The translations under genes and the position numbers were made by a program. This document shows positions 43,595 through 53,904 of a stretch of 64,000 bases of DNA, one piece after another. The notes under the pieces are model-generated. The model did no database searches. It saw nothing but the letters and a program-made list of their open reading frames with translations, and had not been told where the DNA came from. This stretch comes from Microplitis mediator (lineage: Eukaryota > Arthropoda > Insecta > Hymenoptera > Braconidae): the NCBI RefSeq assembly GCF_029852145.1, contig NC_079970.1, positions 10,225,662 through 10,289,661 on the forward strand, written 5' to 3'. The first letter of the stretch is position 1. Every line of letters begins with the position of its first letter.

Positions 43595-46322
43595 TTATTG
43601 TTCTACGTGGAGTAAACCGGCCACTGAACCTAAGTTTAATTTATGATCCGCACACTTGGAGATCCATTCTGGAGCGGTCGGTAGAGATCCCATCTCTACA
43701 TCCACAGTGTTCCTCTCGGTGAGTCTTTGAACAGGAAGCCTCGGATATCCTTCTACGGGGTCCTTTGCTAGATGTAGCAGGAGGTGGGCTAAAGAGTCCC
43801 ATATGGCCCCTAAAAGATGAAATGACCAACCGTAGGCGGAATGCAACGCATATCCGTTGATTACGATATCGGCCACTGACTTTATTCCACGAAGACACAT
43901 CAGTATTCCAATTATACCGGCGCTGAATGTGCCGAACATTATAAATTTTCCCCAGGTTTTATCCCAGTAAACCCGGCACTCTCGGCTAAACGGTCCAAGA
44001 CGTCTTCATTCAGCACATTCAAAATGGATGGATATGCCCTTGATCCATTAGTGAACTGCTGAGCCATGGTCTCTATCACGGAGGTCTGTTTAATCGTGAA
44101 CATGATTCGGTTCTTCATAGTCTCCAGGTCGTCTTTGGTGTAGATAGCTATAGCTCCAGTCTCCTTTAGTATTAGGTTTTAGACTGATTGGAGGTACGGT
44201 TTCCACCGGAGTCGGCATAAATTTATACCAGGTCGCTTCCAATCTGTAAAGTTGGAGCAAAGGCGAATTACACGGGATCTCTGCCGCTTGATGAGTAAGG
44301 ACATGCGTCCTTGGCATCAGGAACATGGTGAGATTTCCCCGTTTTACTGGGATTCGGTTATAGCAACTGGTCGCGTGCTGAATCTTGACTTCTACTGGAA
44401 TGCACTGGACGATGTGGATAACTTCGCCAGCGAGGACGGCCATGTATCCTGGGCCTCCCATAAATCGATACGCAAACTCTTCGAGCTGGGTCGATGCGAT
44501 GACCAAAGAGTTTGTCAACATATCTCGTTCTATTTTACAACGATACAACATATCATTTACGTAAAGAGACTGGACTTGATTCCTGATGTACCTTTCTACG
44601 TTGTTACGATGTGGGATCGTACGCCGCCGTTTGAACTCGGGTAGTGATTGTCACGTGCCTCAATATGGCGTTGCGGCCTATATAAGCACGTGCAACCAAT
44701 ACCCGATGCTTTTTTCCTGCTCGCAGTTAATAGTGCAGTAGCTTTTTGTCTTACGTGCTTTGCTGCCACCGCGTTATAGTCAGAGTTAATTGACGTTATA
44801 GTTGGTTACAGTTAGTTAACCAGGTCAATTAACCCGTGTAATTATCACACTTAGTTAATAATTACAATAACCAGTTAGTGTTATACTAATACCGGTGAAA
44901 TATCCGATCATTTGGAGTAATTTGGGTAGTAAGCCCTGTGCAGTTAGTCACAGTAACATTGATATCGCACGCAGTTAGTTGTGTGATTATCAGTATTGTA
45001 CCAGTGTGCTTGTGTGTGGCAAGTTTGATAATTATTAGTTAAATAAATAATTATCCAAACTAATAAACTGAACCAGTGTTGAGTGAATTCACCTAATCCA
45101 GTCCACGCTCCTATAATTAAATATAAGAGTAGCAGCACCAGGTCAACCACGGATCCAAGGAGGAGATTTCTGAGGACCAACCACGCCAGTTCACGATCAT
45201 CAAGAACTTCTACACCGAACATTGAGATTAGGCTAAGTACCTAGGTTTAGTTTAATCTTGTAAGGCCAGTTCGGGTAAATATTTTAATAAAGACGAGTCT
45301 CAATTTTGAGTTTAGCTGGGTGAACTCGCGAAAGCTATATCCAACATCTAAAATATAGTTTGTACGTAAACCCGACATTACAACGTATATGAATTTAGCG
45401 TTTACATACATGAAGAGATCCAAGTTATCTGGATTTGTTTCAACAATAATATTCGATTCTAAGGTAGCAAGGTCCTTGCCCTTACTTATAAACAATCGCG
45501 GATGTTCCGTTTTAAAAATAGAAAGGCCACATGAGTCTTCATTTCCAGTCACTGTTAACGAGAAACTCGTACCTCTTACATTAACTGAGAATACGGTTTC
45601 AGCCTTAGACACTAATTTGGACGATGGTCCCCTAAATAAAACAGAGTAAGTATTTTCTCTACAATATCTCTGTGGTACTGAATCCCAGAAGGTGTGACCT
45701 CCTGTAGGGTCAACACAATAACCTTCATTAAACTTACAATGAATACCAGAATTCAGGTAAAGTTTATTTGCTTCTACCTTTACTCTGGTCAACGAGGTTT
45801 TCAAGGTAACCTTTGCTGTACCCATCACAACAACTGAACCCCAACTACCGTAAGGGTCAGAGTATTGAGTACCACACAACTACCATCAGTTGTGACGCTT
45901 CCTGCAAGCGTGATGTTTCTCAGGGCCGTGCTATTTACCTGTAACCCGTCGAGCACGGTGTTACTGATCCGAAGCGTGCCGTAGTTATGTGCAACTCGGC
46001 AGGCTTCGCATGAGATCGGGTGGACATACTCTATGTGGGCATTTTCCACTAAAGATATGTGGGAATGCATACCACAATAATAAATCACTCGAGTTATTTC
46101 TACTTTACATTGCATGATATCGACATGCTCATATTCATTTAATTGTAACAACGCGATGTCCACTAGGGACATGTCCACCTGATCTTCCTGGTAATCACAT
46201 TCGTCAATATCCAGAAGGGATATTGTTGTCATGTTTAAAATTTCGCTTCCGCAGTCATATCCGATCAATGCGGTTGCGGTGGTTGCCATCATAAGGCCGA
46301 CAATTGCTGCTAAGAAGTTCAT
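43595..46322 (-). pseudogene. Envelope-like glycoprotein gene of a Gypsy-type element (broken)
   Basis: It begins at ATG 46322 with a hydrophobic signal peptide of about 19 residues (MNFLAAIVGLMMATTATA). A Cys-rich ectodomain follows over the frames at 45825-46322, 45268-45879 and 44090-44603. The frame at 43595-43939 holds hydrophobic membrane-type segments and a short tail. Its place directly after integrase identifies it as env. At least two frameshifts and an LTR-like insertion at about 44604-45267 break it. The product would be a membrane fusion glycoprotein. The Cys pattern recalls glycoproteins captured by insect retroelements from RNA viruses, but I cannot assign the viral source by eye. 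Confidence 0.7.
44604..45267 (+). mobile_element. Probable solo LTR inserted in env
   Basis: It begins near TGTTACGATG and ends near AAGGCCA. The env frame stops on one side and resumes on the other. On the plus strand a TATATAAG box at about 44679 and CAGTT-type initiator sites give an LTR promoter look. Exact ends and target duplication were not resolved, so the strand is tentative. Confidence 0.5.
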
Positions 46323-46380
46323 ATCTGAAACAAAAATAAGATTAGGGTTGGAAATCGGGATCTGATACCGCGTTTCCCCT

Positions 46381-48240
46381 TTAATTATTTAGTGCTTTTT
46401 TTTTAGAATTGGTTGGGCTAATTTTAGACATTTTTAACCTATTCGGGTGCACGATTTTTGTTGTGTTTTTTATTTTTAGTTTCACGTTTCCGTCCGGGAA
46501 CGTTTCCAGGATCTCATATGGACCATCGTAGTGGTCCCCGAGTTTATGTGGCTTCGGTCCTTTCGAGAGGAACAAATTATCTCCTTCTTTGAAAGTTACA
46601 CTTTTAATTTTTTTATCATGTGATTCTTTTGGCTTTAGCTTCGACTTTATTAAGTTTTCTCAAGCTAACTCTCGAATTTTAGTTAATGTCTTGACCAACT
46701 CGACTATATAATCGTCATACGTTGGTAATTTATCGAGATCGTGCAACGGCTCCTCGGTCGGCACACGAGCTATTTTTCCGTATACTAACTCAAACGGAGT
46801 GAAATTTGTGCCTTCATGAACACAGGTATTGTATGAAAGAGTCGCTAGGTCTAACCACTCATCCCACTCGTTCTCATTGTTAACATATTGTTTCAAATAT
46901 TCTCCCAGAACGTGATGTGAACGTTCTAGGGACCCGTTCGACTGGGGCCGGAAAGCCGTAGTCTGAATTTTTTTGATTTTGAACCGTTTACATATCCTTT
47001 GTGTGAATGAGCTTATAAAATTCCTACCTTTATCCGTCAGTAAAACTTTCGGTGAACCAAAGGTACAGATTAAGCGTTTTATAAAAGTATCCGTGACAGT
47101 CATAGCGGACGTATTGATTAAGGGAGCAGCTATACAATATTTGGATAGCTGGTCCTGAATCGTCAGTGTATATTCGTTGCCTTGAGTTGTAACCGGCAAT
47201 GGACCCACGATGTCCATAGCAACTTTCTCGAATACCAACCCGGGTGTGTCAGTGACCAACATCGGTTGTCTTGTCTTGACACGAACTAATTTCACCAACT
47301 GGCAATCTATACATTGTTGTATCCTGAATTGCACATCCTGTTTCAAATTTTACCAATAATAATTAACTCGAATTCGATTATACGTTTTCGACACATCTTT
47401 GTGTCCTCCTATCGGAGACTTATGGGCTTCAAAGAAAATCCGATCTCGGCCCTCTTGGGAAACATATTTAATTGTTCCCAAACAAATTATGGGTTTTATT
47501 TTTTCTGCAGCATAGACCTCATGAAGTATCGAGAGTACTTCTGTCCATGGGACATTTTCTATATAATCAGAATACGTAATAGAAAAGGATGAGATATTTT
47601 TATCTCTCAATATACCTTTTAGTTTGACCAACGTTTTCGCGATATTTAATCTGATTTTCAGGGATGATTCCCCATCCGATCCACGGATAATTAAACCGAA
47701 ATAATTCCTTCCCCCCTTTTTTGTCCAATAAACCTAGCCAACATCCATAAATCCGATTTTGGGGAGTATGTCTAGATTCTTTAACGAGTGGGAGCCTGTT
47801 TCACAGGGTTGCCTACTCTCGTCCAGAAAATAGACTAAATTATCTTTCTTGTAATGGAACAGATCTTTAACTATTATTATTTCATTTTTGTTTTTATCAT
47901 TTCTTTGATTATCTTGCCCCTCCTGGGGAACATACGACTCACTGGTTGACGTCTCGTCTCCAGAATCAGAGTCACTTCCTGAGAATTCTGATTCATCTGG
48001 GCTCTGCTGAGATGAATCATTTTTATTCCTCGTATCATTATATTTGTCCCCCTTTGTTTCCAGGTTCAGGTTAGACGATTCCGGGAGTTCTACCGTCTTT
48101 CGCGGTCTCCCTCGTCCTTTTCTCGGCGGTCCCACTTTTTTTTCGGGCTCAGGTTAGACGATTCCGGGAGTTCTACCGTCTTTTGCGGCCTCCATCGTCC
48201 TTTTTTCGGCGGTCCCACTATTTTTTCCGTGGGTTTTGAA
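46381..48240 (-). pseudogene. Gypsy-type pol 3' region: linker, integrase and chromodomain-like tail
   Basis: Reading leftward from 48240, a duplicated basic segment has AT-hook cores (KGRGRPRKT and a degenerate KGRWRPQKT), followed by an acidic Ser-rich linker. The integrase zinc domain ends SPIGGHKDVSKTYNRI (about 47370). The core has MDIVGPLPV, LLTDKGRNFI and NGSLERSHH, the catalytic D, D and E. The tail contains KPHKLGDHYDGPYEIL. Frames break at about 47734, 47350 and 46660. RT and protease are missing: the element is cut at about 48240 near a MITE. Env follows at 46322. Confidence 0.85.
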
Positions 48241-48250
48241 TTAATAGCTA

Positions 48251-48581
48251 CCCTCGCAGATTTGAATCACGGTGGAAACACGGTGGGTTTGTTCCATTTT
48301 ACCACTGTGATTACGCGGTGTATCCACCGTGATTCCACGGTGGCTTGACCACTGTGTATACACGGTGTTTCCACTGTGATTACGCGGTGGATACACCGTG
48401 GAACCACGGTGGTGAAATAGCACAAAGCCACCGTGGGATCACGGTGGATACACCACGTAATCACAGTGGATACACTGTGTATACCCGGTGGTAAAATGGA
48501 ACAAACCCACCGTGTAACCACGGTGGATCCACGGTGTTTACGCTTCTACGGTGTTTCCACCGTGATTCAAATCTGCGAGGG
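48251..48581. mobile_element. CACGGTG MITE, copy 5, TA target duplication
   Basis: It runs CCCTCGCAGATTTGAATCAC to CTGCGAGGG with TA immediately on both sides. At 331 bp it is a good representative of the family. Confidence 0.92.
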
Positions 48582-48927
48582 TATCAATCAGTTCGTACAT
48601 GTACATTTAATCCGAATAAATAATATAATGATATGAAACAATTGGTAACTTAATCTTGATGGCACTATTATTTTATCAATTATTATGTAGAATTAATTAT
48701 ATTTATTGTGCAAACACTTAATTGTCAAAAATGTAAGATCCATATTTAAATAATAAAACGATGCTCAAACATTAATCGTTATTTATTTTATTGGTATCCA
48801 TGGAAAGCTCGATTGTCTTTTATTTTAAGTAAACGGCAGCGACATTATTTTATTATAACGATAAAGTTACATTTATTTTTTTTCAAGCGTCAATTACTGT
48901 GTGTTTGTTAAATTTTAATTGTACAGT
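48582..48927. other. 5' flank of the second MULE gene
   Basis: AT-rich, with a GTACATGTAC palindrome at 48595. No gene was seen. Confidence 0.4.
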
Positions 48928-49368
48928 ATGGATGAAAATCAAAGTAATGAAAATAATTTAAAAAGAATTCGAAGTGGAGAAGCATGGGATCGAAAGTGGG
49001 TGGCGGGTGGATTTGCTTACCATAAAATATCCGATTCAAAAGTGAACAAGATTGGTCAGCTCGTCACGTTAGTTTTCATCAGCCATAAATATTTATATTC
49101 GCTTCAATAACTTTAGTGAACATAAGGAATATTTTATCACCTCTTAATTTGTTACATGCATAACAATCGTAGTTTATTAATGAACGAGTTTCCGCAAATT
49201 TCTTTCCGTGTAAATTTAATCTTTTACCATTTATCTCACGCATGAAATGAAATCTTGTTCATTATCATCACAGTCGGCGAGTTTGTAATTAGTTCATAGT
49301 TTTCATAAGACATGAAGCCTATAATTATCTCATTTATATATTTTGGAAGTCTTTAGTACTTATTATTT

Positions 49369-49553
49369 ACGCGAGTGTGCCTGAAATAGGTGAGATATCG
49401 GCCTCCAGTCGGCGGAGGTCGACTTAGGTCCCTTTACATTAATTAATTACTAATTGTTCAACGCGAGTGTGCCTGAAATAGGCGAAGCATCGGCCTCCGG
49501 TAAAACGGATGTGGACTTCGGTCACGTTACATTGATTAATTACTAATTATTCA
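49369..49553. repeat. Two tandem 92-bp units in an intron of MULE gene 2
   Basis: ACGCGAGTGTGCCTGAAATA and ATCGGCCTCC recur at 49369 and 49461, each followed by TTACATTNATTAATTACTAA. Confidence 0.8.
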
Positions 49554-50821
49554 GTTATTTTAATGAGGTTTGAAGTCTGTAAATTCTTCGTACATGTACA
49601 TTTTACCGATAAAGTCAGCAAATTTGTAATTAGTTTATAATTATAAATATACGTATTATTACTAGGTATGTTAGATGTATCAAGGACAATACTGGTGAGA
49701 AAGGGGACCCTACAAAGCGATGTATGACTTCCGGTAAATTCCTCGATGGTGAATTCATACAGAGCCAATCAAGTCAGCCACACAATCATGATCCGGACCC
49801 CCATTTAATTGAGGATCGAAATTTTCGAATGGACCAAAAAGAGTTGAGTAAAGCTTTCGGGTTTTCAACTAAACGGGTCCATATGAGTTCGGAAATTAAG
49901 TAAATACCCATTAATCAAATATTATTCCTCTGATTCATTCTTCTTCCCACTAGGATTTAGTTATATTATTATACGCTTTTTGGACTAGATTAAAAGCTTT
50001 TATTCAAATATTGTATAATTTTTAGTGGTTTTGTTATTTTTATCTATTTATATATTAATAACTCATTTAGCTTTTGTACTCTTATATAATTATGATTGGT
50101 ACTGAAGTTACAGTACAAATTAATTATTAATATAATTTTACATTTTTTAGCGATCCAGAAGCTGCTGCCCGAAATCCGTTTGCGAAACGACGAAGGTCCA
50201 TCCGAATTCATAAAAAACAGCAGCCTTTGGCATGTACTTTGCAATTAAAAAATAAATCCTATCTGGAGGCTTTTGCGTCATCATTGCTGTTGGATAAAAA
50301 TAATCAGCAACTGTCTTACGGGAAAAAGAACAGATGGAAAATTAATGTACGATATGAAAAATTTGATTTGAATACCAACAACTGCAACAAGCGTGGGGAA
50401 AATTTGTACATATACGACGCTGATTTTCTTGAAGAAATTAATGACACATGCAAAAAAATTGTTTATTGACACTATGTTTAAAGCAGTGCCTTACTTTGGT
50501 ATAAAGAAGAGTCAGTTGTTGACTATATTGTCCAAAATTGATGGACCAGTTCAAAATTAAAGTGCCGTAAGAATTGAATTTATTTATATTAAAGTATGGT
50601 AATTCATCATCCTGATTGAAAACTCCGATTGAATCCGATTGAAATATTTTTATCGGATTCTATCGGAAAATAGCAATTTTTTATCAAGTATGTTGCCGAT
50701 TGAACTATCTGATTTAAACTTATTGAAAGTGAATCGGAAATTTTCGATTAAATTCGAATTGTATTTCTCAATCCGATTCAATTGGAGTTTTTTATGATAG
50801 ATAAGTATTTCTCATTGTTTG

Positions 50822-51110
50822 ATCAGAACTAATTGATAGCCACTTATTCAATTAAAAGGTAATTAGACGAGAACTGTTTATTAAATTGAATGTACATGTA
50901 TGAATCAATCATAGACTATTTATTCAATTAAAATTTCGCAGTAATTAGACAAAAGCTGTTTATTAAACTAAGTGTACATGTACAAATCAATTGATAGCTA
51001 TTTATGTAACTAAAATTACAAGATAATTGGACAAGAGATGTCTATTGAATTAAATGTGCATGTACGAACTAAATGATAGTTACTTATTTAATAAAATGTA
51101 CCAGGTAATT
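50822..51110. repeat. Three tandem 82-bp units, each with a GTACATGTAC-like site
   Basis: AATTAGAC anchors at 50861, 50943 and (as AATTGGAC) 51025 are each followed 31 bp later by GTACATGTAT, GTACATGTAC and GTGCATGTAC. The array is in an intron between exons 3 and 4 of MULE gene 2. Confidence 0.75.
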
Positions 51111-52568
51111 TTAATTGAATAAATAGCTATCAATTAATGCGTACATGTACATTCAATCTGATAAGCGGACGCGTATGGCATGAGACATGATAATATAAAA
51201 AGCAACTCAGTAAAATCAAATTATGAGCAAGTTTTGATATTCTACCCCCTTTCATAATGAATGAAAATATTTTTGTGATTACAAATACAAAAAACATACT
51301 AAGTATAAATAGATCTTAATGTTCTTAATATCATTTTATCAATCAATGTACATGTACATCTTTATTTTTAGGCTGTACCGATTTTTTGGGCTATTATGAG
51401 CAATAAGGGCAAAGATTGTTATTCAAAAATTTTTGAATTCATCAAAAGTCACTTTCCTTCTTTCAATCCCGAATCGTACATGTCCGACTTTGAAATTGGA
51501 TTACACAACGCCGTGGAAGCTGCGTTTCCTGGTATTGTAGCTAAACATTGTTATTTCCACTATGCCCAGATGAGTTGTTTGTTCATTGATTTTTGAAAAA
51601 AAAAAAATGATTTATTTCATTAAAGCTGCTAAGTTAATTATATAGTATGTACATGTACCTTAAATTATCCTGTCAAAAACATGTTATAAGATCTAATCGA
51701 TTCTCATCAGTTCTTAAAGAGATTTGATGAGATTAAATGAGTTATATGAGATCTTATATTTGTAGCTAAGAGAATCTATGGTTGATATGAAACAGGATAA
51801 TCAAACTTATTTTCTGTTACGGTTAAATTAGGTCTGTTTATTTAATTGCGCACATACATTTTTGTTAAAAAATGTAATTGAGAATATTACTATCAAATAT
51901 AATGGTAGAAATCAGTTTGTTTAATTAATTGTGAATATACAAAATTATAAAAGATGTAGTTTAGGGCAAACACTCACACATAGTAAGGCAATCTTAAGTT
52001 TGACTATCTAACTGTGCATGTACATTTTAAGGAATGTCATAGTTATAAAGATGATGAGTGTAATGAACAATTGTATGATATTCTTTTAATTAAATTTTAT
52101 CTAAATTGTAACACTTTTAAGGCGATAATCAAAAAGGCTAATGAACTGGGGTTGATAAATAAATCCCTTATCACACCATCATCGGATCCTGACATTTATG
52201 CAGTTGTTAAGCAGCTCATAGCACTAGCATTACTCCCACCAGGACTTGTTCTATCAACCTACCATAAAATGAAGGCAAATATAAATAGTTGCTCCGAAAA
52301 TCATTTTGAAGCAATATTTACATATTACGAAAACTTCTGGCTAAAGATAATAAAACCGGAAAGATTCAGCGTATCCGATATGACTGAAGATCAAACTAAT
52401 AATTATGAGGAGTCAAGTAACCGAACACTTAATGAGTTGTTGAAAAAACATCCTTATCCTAATCAATTCATAGGTAAGTGTTTCTTACGATAATATACGA
52501 ATAAATTATAAAAATAATATATAGTAAAACGTGTTTGAGCAAGATTCTGGAGTAAGTATCTTGAGCAA

Positions 52569-52784
52569 CCCTCGCAGATTTGAATCACAGTGGAAACACG
52601 GTGGGTTTGTTCCATTTTACCACTGTGATTACGCGGTGTATCCACCGTGATTCTACGGTGGCTTGACCACTGTGTATACACGGTGTTTCCACTGTGATTA
52701 CGCGGAAAATACACCGTGGAACCACGGTAGTGAAATAGCACAAAGCCACCGTGGAATCACGGTGGATACACCGCGTAATCACGG
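52569..52784. mobile_element. CACGGTG MITE, copy 6 (right end lost)
   Basis: It starts CCCTCGCAGATTTGAATCAC and stops within ACCGCGTAATCACGG, where AC-rich LTR-like sequence begins. The right terminus is missing. Confidence 0.85.
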
Positions 52785-52924
52785 CAACCACACGTCAACT
52801 ACCTTTGACAATTTTATTTTAAACCTTCACACGCAACTTATTTTATATACGCCAACTACCTTTGGCTTTCCACACACACACGCAACTTATCTTATATATG
52901 CCAACTACCTTTGGCTTTACACAC
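52785..52924 (-). repeat. Distal part of the Gypsy 2 LTR, with short direct repeats
   Basis: Two to three units of about 47-55 bp contain CCAACTACCTTTGGCTTT and CACACGCAACTTAT. It is separated from the rest of the LTR (57718 onward) by the inserted 52925-57709 element. Confidence 0.5.
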
Positions 52925-53904
52925 TAGGGTGATTCAAAAAAAAAGAATATTTTTTTTTTCGTTTGGTACTCTGAAAAATAGGTTCCTATACACCTCTAAG
53001 AAAGCCTCTCCAAGCATGAGTTCTTAATTGTAACGGGAAGGTCCTCCTTCTTACAGTTTTCTATTTTTTCTTATTATCAGATAGAAAAATTTATATCTCG
53101 CTTCCAACTACTTGAAAAAATATCTTGTTCCTTAGATTTTGAAGGAAATTGAATGCTCTACAAAAAAGGTCTCTTACGATTTTTTCGTAAACCCAACCGT
53201 TTAAAAGATATTAACGGTTAAAGTTTGATTATTTTTGGGAAATTTTTTATTTCTTATGAATTTTATAACTCAATGAAAAAAAATCATTATGAATGATGAA
53301 ACTCATAATTTTGTAGGAAATTTACTGCTCTATAAAAATGGTCTCTTATAATTTTTCGATCAAGTTGAGCGTTTACGAGATATTCATCGTCAAACATCAA
53401 TGCATATCAATTTTTCTAGTTTTTGATCAATAATTCGAAAAATTTCAATTTATTCTGTGAGTTTCAAGGAAATTTAGACAAATTTGAGTTTTTATTATAA
53501 AAGCAACTTCTATAGATGTTTTCTGTTCAAAAATTCATTTGAAAGTTTTTATTCTAATAATATTTTTTTTTAATTTTATCTTTAATAATTAAAAATCTTA
53601 ATCGCGTTGACATTTATTATTATGAAATTTGTTCAGGGCGTATTTTTAAATTATTTTTCACAAAATATACATAAAATTTTCATTCGAGGGGATTTTTGTT
53701 TTGAATTCCATTTCTTCTTCTGTTTGTCTTCTGAAACTAACGCCATCTATGTTTTTTACTCTCAACTATCTTCAGTATCTACCCATTTAATACCTTATTT
53801 TCAGTGTTCCTAAAACTGATCATCTTGAATACGTAATAAAATAATTCATTCCAAATAAGTCTTATAATCATTACATAAATTTATTTATCATCAATTAACC
53901 TACA

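Larger units (their letters stand above)
48595..52023. promoter_or_regulatory. Cluster of GTACATGTAC palindromes
   Basis: Perfect 10-bp palindromes start at 48595, 49590, 50974, 51141, 51348 and 51649. One-mismatch copies start at 50892, 51056 and 52014. I noticed no perfect copy elsewhere in the window. They lie in the flank and introns of MULE gene 2. Possible transposase or FLYWCH binding sites, by inference only. Confidence 0.5.
48928..52472 (+). pseudogene. FLYWCH/MULE transposase gene 2 (multi-exon, 3' end lost)
   Basis: Exon 1 (ATG 48928) ends in VAGGFAYHKISDSK. Exon 2 (about 49667-49895) gives YVRCIKD...RCMTSGKF...QPHNHD, completing a FLYWCH zinc finger. Exon 3 (from 50151) leads to FIDTMFKAVPYFGIKKSQLL, the first MULE Asp block, after a frameshift near 50470. 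Exon 4 (from 51372) has PIFWAIMSNK, YMSDFEIGLHNAVEAAFPG with the second Asp, and CYFHYAQ, an intact C-x-x-H. Exon 5 (about 52014-52472) has KQLIALALLPPG and TNNYEESSNRTLNELL with the third acidic region, ending at a GTAAGT donor. Later exons are missing because a MITE and a Gypsy LTR follow. No RING was seen here. Confidence 0.75.

Noticed and set aside
43641..43898. Alternative minus-strand frame overlapping the env C-terminus
   Set aside because: It lacks the hydrophobic segments and is out of phase with the env-like text.
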